A stretch of DNA of 64,000 nucleotides from JBAXEO01 sp963789515 (GTDB lineage Bacteria > Actinomycetota > Coriobacteriia > Anaerosomatales > JAAXUF01), in contig CAWBKW010000002.1 of assembly GCA_963789515.1 (NCBI GenBank), forward strand, positions 744,001 to 808,000. Direction: 5' to 3'. Positions 8,703 to 20,135 of the stretch are shown piece by piece (within the stretch, counting starts at the first letter, position 1; every line of letters starts with the position of its first letter). A model generated the notes under the pieces. It saw nothing but the letters and a program-made list of their open reading frames with translations, had not been told where the DNA came from and made no database searches. The position numbers and the translations under genes were made by a program.

Positions 8703-9978
8703 GAACGGCCGGGTCATCGACCCGAGCGTCGGCCTCGATGCGGTCTGCGACGTCGTGATCCGCGACGGCCGCATCGTCGAGATCGGCGAGGACCTGTCGA
8801 TTCCGAAGGGCATCACCGTCGAGTGCGCCGAGAAGATCGTCGTGCCCGGCCTGGTCGATGTGCACACGCACCTGCGTGAACCCGGTTACGAGTACAAGGA
8901 AGACGTCGAGAGCGGCACCCGCGCGGCGGCCCATGGTGGGTTCACCGCGGTGTGCGCGATGCCGAACACGAACCCGGTGTGCGACGAGGGTGCAGCCGTC
9001 CGCTTCCTGGTCGAGCGCGCTGCGGAGCGCGGAAAGGTGCGCGTGCACCCCATCGGCGCCCTCACGGTCGGTCTGAAGGGTGAGGCGCTCGCCGAGTTGG
9101 GCGACATGGTCGCGGAGGGTGCGGTCGCCTTCTCCGACGACGGCAAGGGTGTCCAGGACGCGGGAACCATGCGGCGCGTGATGGACTACGCGAGAACCTT
9201 CGGCACCACGGTCGTTGCCCATTGCGAAGACGAGGCGCTCGTCGGCAAGGGCGTCGTCAACGAGGGAGCGGTCTCCACGCGCCTCGGCATGGCAGGTTGG
9301 CCTTCGGCGGGAGAAGAGATCGCCGTCGCGCGTGACATCGCGCTCGCCGAGCTGACGGGCTGCCGGCTCCATCTGGCGCACGTGTCCACCGCGGGCGCGC
9401 TCGAACTCGTTCGCGCGGCCAAGGAGCGGGGGGCAGCGGTGACCTGCGAGGTCACTCCGCACCACCTCTTCCTGACCGAGGACGACTTGAGTGCGGAGTA
9501 CGACACGAACTTCAAGATGAACCCGCCGCTGCGGACCGAGGCCGACCGGTCCGCGCTCGTCGCGGGCCTCGTCGACGGCACCGTTGACTGCATCGCGACC
9601 GACCACGCCCCCCATGCCGCCCACGAGAAGGCGCTCGAGTTCGAACTCGCTCCGTTCGGCACGACGGGCCTGGAGACGGCGCTTCCCCTGGTCATCACGA
9701 ACCTGATCGCCCGCGGACTCCTTGACTGGGCGGACCTCGTGCGCCTGATGGCGCACGGACCGCGTGCGGCGCTCGGCCTTCCGTCGGTCTCGCTGGTGCC
9801 GGGCGCGATCGCCGACATCACCATCATCGATCCTGAGGCCCGCACTGAAGTGACTGCGTCGTTCTTCCAGAGCAAGTCGGTCAACTCGGCATTTCTCGGC
9901 GCTACACTTCTGGGAAAGGCGAGCGAGGTCCTGGTCGAAGGACAGTTCGCTCTTCGCAATGGAAGGGTGGTCGACTAG
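8686..9978 (+). CDS. pyrC: dihydroorotase
   Basis: A 430-residue type I dihydroorotase that closes carbamoyl-aspartate to dihydroorotate. Metal-binding DVHTHLREPG is near residue 57, and the later signature DHAPHAAHEK holds the catalytic aspartate. GTG at 8686 is preceded by GGGAGGTGA and gives the usual MALLLKNGRVIDP start; it overlaps the pyrB end by 17 bases, so the two are coupled. In bacteria with this operon layout PyrB and PyrC often associate, but that is not shown here. Confidence 0.97.
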   Translation: MALLLKNGRVIDPSVGLDAVCDVVIRDGRIVEIGEDLSIPKGITVECAEKIVVPGLVDVHTHLREPGYEYKEDVESGTRAAAHGGFTAVCAMPNTNPVCDEGAAVRFLVERAAERGKVRVHPIGALTVGLKGEALAELGDMVAEGAVAFSDDGKGVQDAGTMRRVMDYARTFGTTVVAHCEDEALVGKGVVNEGAVSTRLGMAGWPSAGEEIAVARDIALAELTGCRLHLAHVSTAGALELVRAAKERGAAVTCEVTPHHLFLTEDDLSAEYDTNFKMNPPLRTEADRSALVAGLVDGTVDCIATDHAPHAAHEKALEFELAPFGTTGLETALPLVITNLIARGLLDWADLVRLMAHGPRAALGLPSVSLVPGAIADITIIDPEARTEVTASFFQSKSVNSAFLGATLLGKASEVLVEGQFALRNGRVVD

Positions 9979-11239
9979 GTGGCCTTGCGCACCGCGCTTC
10001 TTGCGCTTGAGGACGGAACGGTCTTCACCGGCACCGCCTGCGGGGCGGATGGCGAGGCCGCCGGTGAGTTGTGCTTCAACACCTCCATGACGGGCTACCA
10101 GGAGGTCCTGACCGACCCGAGCTATGCGGGCCAGATCGTCACGATGACGATGCCGCACATCGGCAACTACGGGGTCAACGGTGTCGACATGGAGTCCCGC
10201 GGCGTGTTCGCGAAGGGTTTCGTCGTCCGCACCATGTGCGATGAGCCATCAAACTGGCGCTCGGAGGAGTCACTGCCCTCCTTCCTCGAGTCGAGGGGTG
10301 TCGTGGCCATCTCCGGCATCGACACGCGGCGCCTCACCCGGCACCTGCGCGAGCGGGGAGCGATGCGCGCGGTCATCTCCACGGTGGAGCGTGACGGCAC
10401 GGCACTCGCCGCCCGCGCGGCAGCCTCGCCGGGACTCGTCGGCCGGGACCTCGTCGCCGAGGTCGCGACATCTGAGGGCTATCGGTGGGGCTTCGAGGTG
10501 CCGCCCGGCTGCGATCTCCCGGTCGACACCGGCATCCTTCCCGTGAATCCGAGCTACCGAGTCGTGGCGATGGACTCGGGCATCAAGTACAACATCCTGC
10601 GCCGGCTCGCCGAGAGCGGCTGCGACATCACCGTCCTGCCACCGACCACCTCTGCGGACGAGGTCCTGGCGCTGGAGCCGGACGGCGTCTTCTTCGCCAA
10701 CGGGCCGGGCGACCCCTCGGCGGTCGGCTACCTCTACGCCACGCTTCAGGGACTGCTCGGCAAGAAGCCCGTCTTCGGGATCTGCCTCGGTCATCAGATG
10801 CTCTCGCTGGCCGTCGGGGCGCGAGACGTTCAAGCTCAAGTACGGCCACCGCGGGGGCAACCAGCCGGTGAAGAACCTCCTGACAGGGCAGGTCGAGATC
10901 ACGAGCCAGAACCACGGCTTCTGCGTCGACTTCGGGAGCATCGGCGAGATCGACCGCGAGGCGAGCGGCGGGCTTGACCTGCCCTCCGACGACCTGGCTG
11001 GCTGGGTCGGCGCGGAGGTGGCGCCAGTCGTCGTGTCGGAGCGCTTCGGCCGCGTCCAGCTCACCCACGTGAACCTGAACGACATGACGTCCGAGGGAAT
11101 CCGGCTGATGGACCTGCCGGCCTTCTCGGTGCAGTACCACCCGGAGGCGGCGCCGGGTCCGCACGACGCCCGCTATCTGTTCTCGGCGTTCATGCGTCTC
11201 ATGGATGGCCGTTCTGACTACCTGAGCCCGGTCGAGTAG
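9979..11239 (+). CDS. carA: carbamoyl-phosphate synthase small chain (one frame break)
   Basis: Glutaminase subunit of carbamoyl-phosphate synthase, about 419 residues once one extra base near 10818 is removed. The N-terminal domain starts MALRTALLALEDGTVFTG. The glutaminase nucleophile motif GICLGHQM comes just before the break, and the rest of the glutaminase domain (FKLKYGHRGGNQPV, SQNHGF, SVQYHPEA with the catalytic His and Glu) is intact in the next frame. The observed GGGGCGCGAGACG would read Gly-Ala-Glu-Thr if one C were dropped. All catalytic residues are present, so a sequence error is more likely than a dead gene. It follows pyrC with no gap. Confidence 0.9.
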
Positions 11240-11254
11240 GGAAGAGGGACTCGC

Positions 11255-12094
11255 ATGCCTATCAGCACGATGCTCGTTCCGGTGAGTCTGGACCCGCGCG
11301 AGGTCAAGGTCCTGGAGTACGTGTCCGGCCTCGCCGTCCAGTCGGTCAGGCGCGTGATCGTGGCCACGGCCGTGGACCCGTCGGGAATGGAAGCTCCTGT
11401 GCTCGCCGCCGAGGTGGATCGTGCGAGGGAACGGCTGGGGGCGACGACCGCCGCCCTGCGGGGGAGTGCCCTGGAGTATGAGGTCCGGGTCGTCACCGGA
11501 GAGGCCACCGAATCGATCCTGGCGCTTGCCCAGCAGACCGACATCGACGTCATCTGCTGCGGCACAGAGGGCAAGTCCGTCGTCGAGGCGCTCTTCTCGG
11601 GCTCGGTGTCAGAGAAGCTGTTCGCGTCGGGCAAGGTCCGCACGATGACGGTCCGCTACGACCTGCTCGAGGCCGCCGACGATCCGCGGGGGCTTTCGAG
11701 CGGGTTCGCGCATCGGCTCGTGGTCCCCACGGACTTCTCGGTGTCGTCAACGCGCGCTTGGCTTTCGGCCATCGAGCGTCCGGCCGAAGCCATCGGCACG
11801 CTCCATGCGCTGCACGTGCTCCCGGAAGGCGCGAAGGGCAGCGAACGCCGCGAGGCCGAGGTTCTGCTGGACGGACTGCTCGACATGGCCCACGAACACG
11901 ACGCGGAGGCCACCTACGAGATCCGCTACGGCGATCCCTCCCAGGTGGTGCTGGACTACCTGGCTGAGGTCGAGGCCACCGGCGTCATCACCGGGCAGCA
12001 CGGGCGCGGCCGGCTCATGCGCCAGGTCATGCTCGGAGGACTGTCGCTGAGGTTGCTGCGCGAGGCGCCGTGTCCCGTGGTCGTCCAACCGTAG
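11255..12094 (+). CDS. tandem universal stress protein (UspA-type)
   Basis: A 279-residue protein with two UspA-like domains (about residues 1-135 and 143-279). The second ends in the nucleotide-binding pattern GQHGRGRLMRQVMLGGLS followed by CPVVV, so it probably binds ATP; the first lacks a clear copy of the pattern. It sits 15 nt after carA and 55 nt before carB, inside the pyrimidine operon, with AGAGGGA before the ATG. What it does there is unknown. UspA proteins are regulatory or chaperone-like nucleotide binders, so sensing nucleotide supply is conceivable but only a guess. Confidence 0.85.
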   Translation: MPISTMLVPVSLDPREVKVLEYVSGLAVQSVRRVIVATAVDPSGMEAPVLAAEVDRARERLGATTAALRGSALEYEVRVVTGEATESILALAQQTDIDVICCGTEGKSVVEALFSGSVSEKLFASGKVRTMTVRYDLLEAADDPRGLSSGFAHRLVVPTDFSVSSTRAWLSAIERPAEAIGTLHALHVLPEGAKGSERREAEVLLDGLLDMAHEHDAEATYEIRYGDPSQVVLDYLAEVEATGVITGQHGRGRLMRQVMLGGLSLRLLREAPCPVVVQP

Positions 12095-12149
12095 TGACCC
12101 GCAACCCGCCCGCCCTGTCAGACCCCGCACACAGGCGCTAAGGAGCAAG

Positions 12150-15412
<3,263 letters not shown>

Positions 15413-15416
<4 letters not shown>

Positions 15417-16229
15417 CCGGCCGCGGCGGCAGGCCCACGATCGAGACGGTGACCGTTGTCGTCAACGACCGGCTCGCCGAGGGCGTCGGGTTGATGGTGT
15501 TGCATGCACCGCGGGTCGCTGCCGCCGTGCAGCCCGGCCAGTTCGTGCACCTCAGGCTCGGGACGAGGGCCGAGACCATCCTGCGACGTCCGTTCTCCGT
15601 GCATCGCGCGGCCGGAGACCACATCGAGCTGCTCTACCAGGTTCTCGGCGCCGGGACGCTGCTCATGGCCGAGAAGAAGCCCGGCGATACGTCCATGGAC
15701 GTCGTCGGTCCGCTCGGCCACGGCTGGGTGGTCCCGGACGGACTCACACACGCGCTGCTGGTGGCCGGCGGGCTCGGCGCTGCACCCCTCGGGTTGCTGG
15801 CCGAGCGTCTTGCCGAGCGGGGAGTCGCGGTGTCGGTGGCTCAGGGTGCCCCGACGGCCGATCGGCTCGTGGCGCGTGAGCTCTTCGAGCGAGTCGCCCG
15901 CGTGGTGGAAGTCGCGACCGACGACGGCTCGGCGGGGGAGTGCGGTCTGGTCACGCTGCCGGTGGCGCGGCTGCTCTCACGAGAGCGTTTCGACATCGCC
16001 TACACCTGCGGTCCTGAGGCCATGCAGCGCGCGGTCGCGGGGATGCTCGCACAGGCCGGCGTACCCTGCCAGGTCTCGCTCGAGCGCCTCATGGCGTGCG
16101 GCATAGGGGCGTGCCTGTCCTGCGTGGTGACGACCGCGGTCCGGACTCAAGCGGGCATGCGTCGACGGACCGGTCTTCGATGCCGAGGAGGTGCTTTGGG
16201 ATGCGTCGCAGATACCGCCGAAGCACTAG
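15413..16229 (+). CDS. pyrK: dihydroorotate dehydrogenase electron transfer subunit (one frame break)
   Basis: FAD/[2Fe-2S] subunit that passes electrons between PyrD (class 1B) and NAD+. About 271 residues after removal of one extra G near 16138. The FAD-binding motif RRPFSV is near residue 61, the NAD-binding part VAGGLGAAPL is near 118, and the iron-sulfur ligands MACGIGACLSC are followed, after the frame break, by the fourth cysteine in KRACVDGPVF and the normal ending DAEEVLWD. The gene overlaps carB by four bases. Without the correction the frame runs on into non-family sequence to beyond 16600. Confidence 0.9.
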
Positions 16230-16337
16230 GCCCCCTGTCGCCGTGGGGACCGCGCCTTCCGCCTGCCTGCCGGGACTGTCGCAACGGCCGGCCGACCATC
16301 GGGTCGGTGCGCCGATGCAGGGGTCAGGTGGACGGCC

Positions 16338-17263
16338 ATGAGCATGGACGTCGACTTGAGCGTGAGAATCGGGTCTCTCGAGCTTGCCAACCCTGTGATG
16401 ACCGCCTCGGGCACCTTCGCATCGGGGAGGGAGTTCGCGCAGTTCATCGACCTTTCGCGCCTTGGGGCGATCGTGACGAAGGGCGTCTCCTCAGAGCCGT
16501 GGCCGGGCAACGCCAGTCCGCGGGTGGCCGAGACGGCCAGCGGCATGCTCAACTCCATCGGCCTGCAGAACCCCGGTGTCGAATCGTTCATCGACAACGA
16601 CCTGACCTGGTTGTCGGCGCAGGCCCCCCGAACGCCGGTCATCGTGAACGTGAGCGGACACAGCGTCGATGACTACGTGAGGGTGATCGAGCGGCTCGAG
16701 GACCAGCAGGTCGTGTCCGCTTACGAGGTCAACATCTCCTGCCCCAACGTGGATGAGGGGGGTATGGCGTTCGGCACCGACTGCGCCTCGGCGGCGCGCG
16801 TCACGGCCGCGTGCAGAGCTGCGACAAGTCGCACGCTGATCGTCAAGCTCAGCCCCAACGTGACCGACATCGTCTCGATCGCCCGCTCGGTCGAAGCTGA
16901 GGGGGCGGACGGCGTGTCGCTCATCAACACGCTGCTTGGCATGGCGATCGACGCCTCGACGCGCGGCCCAAACTGGCTCGCGTGGTGGGCGGACTTTCCG
17001 GACCGGCGATCAAGCCCGTCGCCCTGCGGATGGTATGGCAGGTCGCGGCCGCCGTCGGCATCCCGGTCATCGGGATGGGCGGCGTGCGCGACGGCGAGGA
17101 TGCCGTCGAGTTCCTGCTCGCCGGCGCGAGTGCCGTGGCGGTCGGCACCGCCAACTTCGTCGACCCCACGGCGGCGATTCGCGTTCTCGACGGTCTGGGA
17201 GAGTACTGTCGCGAGCACGGCGTGAGCCGAGTCGCGGAGCTGGTGGGAGCGTTGGAGTCGTGA
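16338..17263 (+). CDS. pyrD: dihydroorotate dehydrogenase, class 1B catalytic subunit (one frame break)
   Basis: About 308 residues when one missing base near 16964 is restored; it then reads DASTRRPKLARVVGGLSGPAIKP-type sequence typical of PyrD1B. The N-terminus (IGSLELANPVMTASGTF) and the catalytic-loop region VNISCPNVDEGG are in the first frame; the FMN phosphate-binding segments (IPVIGMGGV, GASAVAVGTANF) are in the second. The catalytic cysteine of class 1B enzymes is in the ISCPNV segment. It works with PyrK, encoded just upstream. The 108 bases between pyrK and pyrD contain no gene. Confidence 0.9.
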
Positions 17264-17284
17264 GGGAGTTCGTCAGAGCAGTTC

Positions 17285-17480
17285 ATGTCGAACTTCTCCC
17301 GGCCGATGGAGCCCGGTCGCGAGCTCGATACCGCCGCGGTACAGGATCCCGTTCTTCATCGCGCTTGCGGTCGTCTCCCTCATCGTGCTGGTGCTTCTGG
17401 TGCGGTTCGTCGTGGTTCCGGGCATCAATGCCCAGCAGAGCGGCGCCGCCGGCGCCCGTGAGTCGGGTTCAACGAAGTGA
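17285..17480 (+). CDS. small single-pass membrane protein (one frame break)
   Basis: A probable 64-residue protein of unknown function between pyrD and pyrF. The ATG at 17285 opens MSNFSRPMEPGREL; one extra base near 17327 must be removed to continue into RYRIPFFIALAVVSLIVLVL, a clear transmembrane helix, and a short tail VVPGINAQQSG. Its TGA overlaps the pyrF GTG (GTGA), which argues that it is translated and coupled to pyrF. No known family is recognised. It might be a membrane tether or simply a hitch-hiker in the operon. The frame correction is less certain here because there is no family to compare. Confidence 0.5.
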
Positions 17481-18215
17481 CCGAGGAGGCTGTCGTGCCC
17501 TCTGATGACCGAGTCATCGTCGCGCTTGACCTGCCGCGCACGGAGGCCGTTGCGCTGGCGACCGCACTGCGGGGACGCGTCGCATGGCTGAAGGTCGGCA
17601 TGACACTGTTCTACGCCGAGGGACCGCGGATCGTCTCCGAGCTCACAGACCAGGGATTCGAGGTGTTTCTCGATCTCAAGCTCAACGACATCCCGCACCA
17701 GGTCGGGGGCGCTGCGGCAGCGATCGCTCGGCTCGGCGTGGGGATGTTCACCGTGCACGCATCCGGCGGCCTGACCATGATGCGCGCGGCGGTCGAGTCA
17801 TCACGGCGTGCCGCCGAGGAAGCTGGTCATCCCGCGCCCGCCGTACTGGCGGTGACCGTGCTGACGAGTACGGGCGAGTCCGGACTGAACGAGGTCGGGA
17901 TTCCCGCGTCGCCGGCCGAGCAGGTCGCGCGTCTCGCGAGACTCGCGTGCGAGGCGGGCGTCGACGGACTCGTCTGCTCGCCCAACGAGGCCGCCGCCAT
18001 GCAGAACCATCGTCGGCGAGGACCGCTTGGTCGTCACGCCCGGCGTCCGGCCGTCGTGGGCCGAGACCGGGGACCAGGCCCGGATAGCGACGCCACGCGC
18101 AGCACTCGAGGCCGGCGCGAGTCACCTGGTGATCGGCCGCCCGATAACGGCGGCCGCCGACCCGACCGTAGCTGTGGACCGGATACTCAGTGAGATTGAA
18201 GGGATCGACCGATGA
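17477..18215 (+). CDS. pyrF: orotidine 5'-phosphate decarboxylase (one frame break)
   Basis: Catalyses the last step of UMP synthesis. About 245 residues after removing one extra base near 18003. VIVALDLPR opens the barrel, and the catalytic FLDLKLNDIPHQV segment (Lys/Asp tetrad) is near residue 59. After the break the normal frame gives IVGEDRLVVTPGVRPSW and the phosphate-binding end HLVIGRPITAAADP. The observed ATGCAGAACCATC reads Met-Arg-Thr-Ile without the A. It overlaps the preceding small ORF and the following pyrE (ATGA), as in a tightly coupled operon. Confidence 0.92.
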
Positions 18216-18802
18216 CACCATTGTCTGACGATCAGATACTCCGAGCATTGACCGAGGCGGACGCCATTCGCGCGGGTCATTTCGTCCTGACGAGCGGCCG
18301 GCACTCGGGCACCTACGTGCAGTGCGCGCGGTTCCTCGAGGACCCCGCGTTGACCACTTCGCTCGCGCAGACGGCTGTGGACAGGCTTCCCGCAGGTCTG
18401 AATGTCGATATGGTGGCTGCTCCCGCGGTTGGAGGACTCATCATCGGCTTCGCCGATCGCCCAGGCGCTAGGGGTCAAGTTCATCTTCAGCGAGCGCGAA
18501 GGGGGAGACATGGTGTTCCGCCGGTCGTTCGAAGTGCCCGCTCAGGCGCCCGCGTTCTGGTGGTGGAGGACGTGGTAACCACAGGTGGGAGCGTTGGCGA
18601 GGTCGTTGACCTCGTGCGGTTTGCCGGCGGGGAGGTCGTCGGCGTCGTCTCGATCATCGATCGCGGCGGTGACAGAAAGTTCACCGCGCCGTTCTGGCCT
18701 CTACTTTCACTTGAGGTCGAGTCTTGGGACGCCTCCGAGTGTGTCCTTTGTGCCGATGGGCTCCCCGTCACATCGCCCGGAAGTCGCAGAATCTCGTCTT
18801 GA
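18212..18802 (+). CDS. pyrE: orotate phosphoribosyltransferase (internal double frame break)
   Basis: A 196-residue enzyme joining orotate and PRPP. The ends are in one frame, with RAGHFVLTSGRHSGTYVQ at the start and the PRPP site VLVVEDVVTTGGSV further on. Between about 18452 and 18552 the frame is displaced: the other frame there reads IAQALGVKFIFSEREGGDMVFRRSFE, exactly what the family requires, including the catalytic loop lysine region. One extra G in GCCGATCGCC and one missing base about 100 nt later explain it. As written, the encoded protein would lack the flexible loop. Last gene of the pyr operon. Confidence 0.92.
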   Translation: MTPLSDDQILRALTEADAIRAGHFVLTSGRHSGTYVQCARFLEDPALTTSLAQTAVDRLPAGLNVDMVAAPAVGGLIIGFADRPGARGQVHLQRARRGRHGVPPVVRSARSGARVLVVEDVVTTGGSVGEVVDLVRFAGGEVVGVVSIIDRGGDRKFTAPFWPLLSLEVESWDASECVLCADGLPVTSPGSRRISS

Positions 18803-18805
18803 CGC

Positions 18806-18834
18806 TTGGCATCGCCGCAGGTCAGGCGTAGCAT
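18806..18834 (+). promoter_or_regulatory. promoter of the mihF-gmk-rpoZ cluster
   Basis: TTGGCA (18806-18811), a 17-nt spacer and TAGCAT (18829-18834), starting just after the pyrE stop and about 90 nt before mihF. The good spacing and position suggest that mihF has its own start separate from the pyr operon. Confidence 0.55.
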
Positions 18835-18927
18835 GGGGCAGCGTTTGGATTGACTGCACCGCCGCCGACTGCCAACCTAGACGGCACTGCGGCATCCAAC
18901 GCTCCGCATGTGAGACGAGGAGGAACC

Positions 18928-19236
18928 ATGGCACTTCCGACCCTGTCCGACGCCGACCGGCGTGCTGCGCTCAAGAAGGCAGCCGCGGCTCGGCAGAAGC
19001 GAGCGGCGCTCCGCGCTGAGATCAAGAGCGGCAAGTTGTCGTTCGCAGACGTCATGAAGAAGTCAGACGATCCGGTCGTCGCCAGGATGAAGGTCTCCAC
19101 GCTCTTGGAGTCGCTTCCCGGCTACGGCAAGGCCAAGGCCCACAAGGTCATGACCGAGCTCGAGATATCCGAGAGCCGTCGCGTGCAGGGCCTGGGTGCC
19201 CGTCAGCGCGAGCACCTGCTCGAGCGCCTCGGTTAG
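18928..19236 (+). CDS. mihF: actinobacterial integration host factor (mIHF)
   Basis: A 102-residue nucleoid-associated DNA-binding protein of the actinobacterial mIHF family, unrelated to the HU/IHF fold. The C-terminal helix-hairpin-helix region (LESLPGYGKAKAHKVMTEL, then SESRRVQGLGARQREHLLERL) is the DNA-contacting part, and the N-terminus is a basic helix rich in Ala, Lys and Arg. GAGGAGGA lies 4 nt before the ATG. The neighbourhood mihF-gmk-rpoZ is conserved in Actinobacteria and is one of the strongest taxonomic markers in this window. Confidence 0.93.
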   Translation: MALPTLSDADRRAALKKAAAARQKRAALRAEIKSGKLSFADVMKKSDDPVVARMKVSTLLESLPGYGKAKAHKVMTELEISESRRVQGLGARQREHLLERLG

Positions 19237-19246
19237 CATCGCCGTT

Positions 19247-19281
19247 TCCGGTACGACGCCACGGCGGCGCCGCGTACCGGA
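19247..19281 (+). promoter_or_regulatory. hairpin between mihF and gmk
   Basis: TCCGGTACG (19247-19255) and CGTACCGGA (19273-19281) form a perfect 9-bp stem around a G+C-rich loop. There is no following T-run. It lies 11 nt upstream of the gmk start and could affect gmk translation or RNA processing. Confidence 0.5.
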
Positions 19282-19291
19282 CGGCGCAGCG

Positions 19292-19864
19292 ATGCGCACA
19301 GGGAACCTCTTCATCATCTCCGGGCCGTCCGGCGCCGGAAAGGGAACGCTTGTCCGGGAGCTGTGCCGGCGGGTCGACGACGTCTGGGTGTCGGTCTCGG
19401 TGACCACTCGGGCCGCTCGACCGGGCGAGGTCGAAGGTCAGCACTACTTCTTCGTCTCGGACCGGGAGTTCGACCGGCTTCGCGACTGCGAGGGACTGCT
19501 TGAGTGGGCCGAGGTCCACGGAAGCCGCTACGGCACGCCCAGGGCCGCCGTCGAGGCCGAGGTACGCTCGGGCCGGCAGGTCATCCTCGAGATCGATCCG
19601 CAAGGTGCTTTTCAGGTCAAGTCTCTCGTGGATGACTCGATCCTGGTGTTCGTCATGCCCCCCAGCTGGGAGGAGCTGCAGCGCCGCCTCGAGGGCCGGG
19701 GGAGTGAGACGAAGGCGCAGGTGGGAACCCGTCTGGAGACCGCCAAACACGAGCTCGAGCTTGTGGGGGAGTATGATCATGTGGTAATAAACGACGATGT
19801 GTCGCGAGCCACCGACGAACTCGTGAGCATTATCGACTCGTATGCCAACCGACCGGAAGCCTGA
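19292..19864 (+). CDS. gmk: guanylate kinase
   Basis: A 190-residue kinase converting GMP to GDP. The P-loop FIISGPSGAGKGTLV is at the very N-terminus, followed by the GMP-binding region (SVTTRAARPGEVEGQHYFF) and the EIDPQGAFQVK segment. ATG at 19292 is preferred because the family begins a few residues before the P-loop; the frame is open upstream into mihF, but that part is not protein-like. No good ribosome binding site is visible; the hairpin just before may matter. Followed at once by rpoZ. Confidence 0.93.
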   Translation: MRTGNLFIISGPSGAGKGTLVRELCRRVDDVWVSVSVTTRAARPGEVEGQHYFFVSDREFDRLRDCEGLLEWAEVHGSRYGTPRAAVEAEVRSGRQVILEIDPQGAFQVKSLVDDSILVFVMPPSWEELQRRLEGRGSETKAQVGTRLETAKHELELVGEYDHVVINDDVSRATDELVSIIDSYANRPEA

Positions 19865-19870
19865 GGTCTC

Positions 19871-20123
19871 ATGTCTGTCATCAATCCCCCGATCGACGAT
19901 CTTCTCGCCACCGTGGACTCCAAGTACACGCTGTGCATCATCTCGGCCAGGCGCGCCCGCCAGATCAACGACATGGTCCACGGCGTCCGCGACCAGGCTC
20001 TCCTGACGATGCCGACGAGCGAGATCGCCAAGATCACGAGCACCAAGCCGCTGTCTCTGGCACTTGAGGAGATCGCGGGCGGCGACGTCGTCCTACGAGC
20101 GTGTCGAGGACAGCTACAAGTAG
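19871..20123 (+). CDS. rpoZ: RNA polymerase omega subunit (one frame break)
   Basis: About 83 residues after removal of one extra base near 20089. The core YTLCIISARRARQINDMVHG contains the (A/S)xxRARQIN signature of omega, and SLALEEIAGG is the second helix. With the correction, the end reads SYERVEDSYK, a family-typical tail; without it the frame runs far into thiI. It lies six bases after gmk, the standard gmk-rpoZ pair. Omega helps assemble RNA polymerase and is part of one ppGpp site in studied enzymes. Confidence 0.92.
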
Positions 20124-20135
20124 GCGGAGCGCCTC

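Noticed and set aside
8626..10158. Long open frame on the minus strand opposite pyrC (also at 12741-14093, 4906-6039 and 41195-43030)
   Set aside because: Composition is Arg/Gly/Asp-rich and without family signatures, and each lies wholly opposite a well-supported gene. Such frames are expected from codon bias in G+C-rich DNA.
10815..10825. Programmed ribosomal frameshift in carA or other broken genes
   Set aside because: The sites share no slippery sequence, no stop codon placement and no downstream structure in common, and unrelated housekeeping genes are all affected.
16230..16337. Possible gene between pyrK and pyrD
   Set aside because: The open frames here are out-of-frame extensions of pyrK caused by its frame break; none has a start site or protein-like composition.
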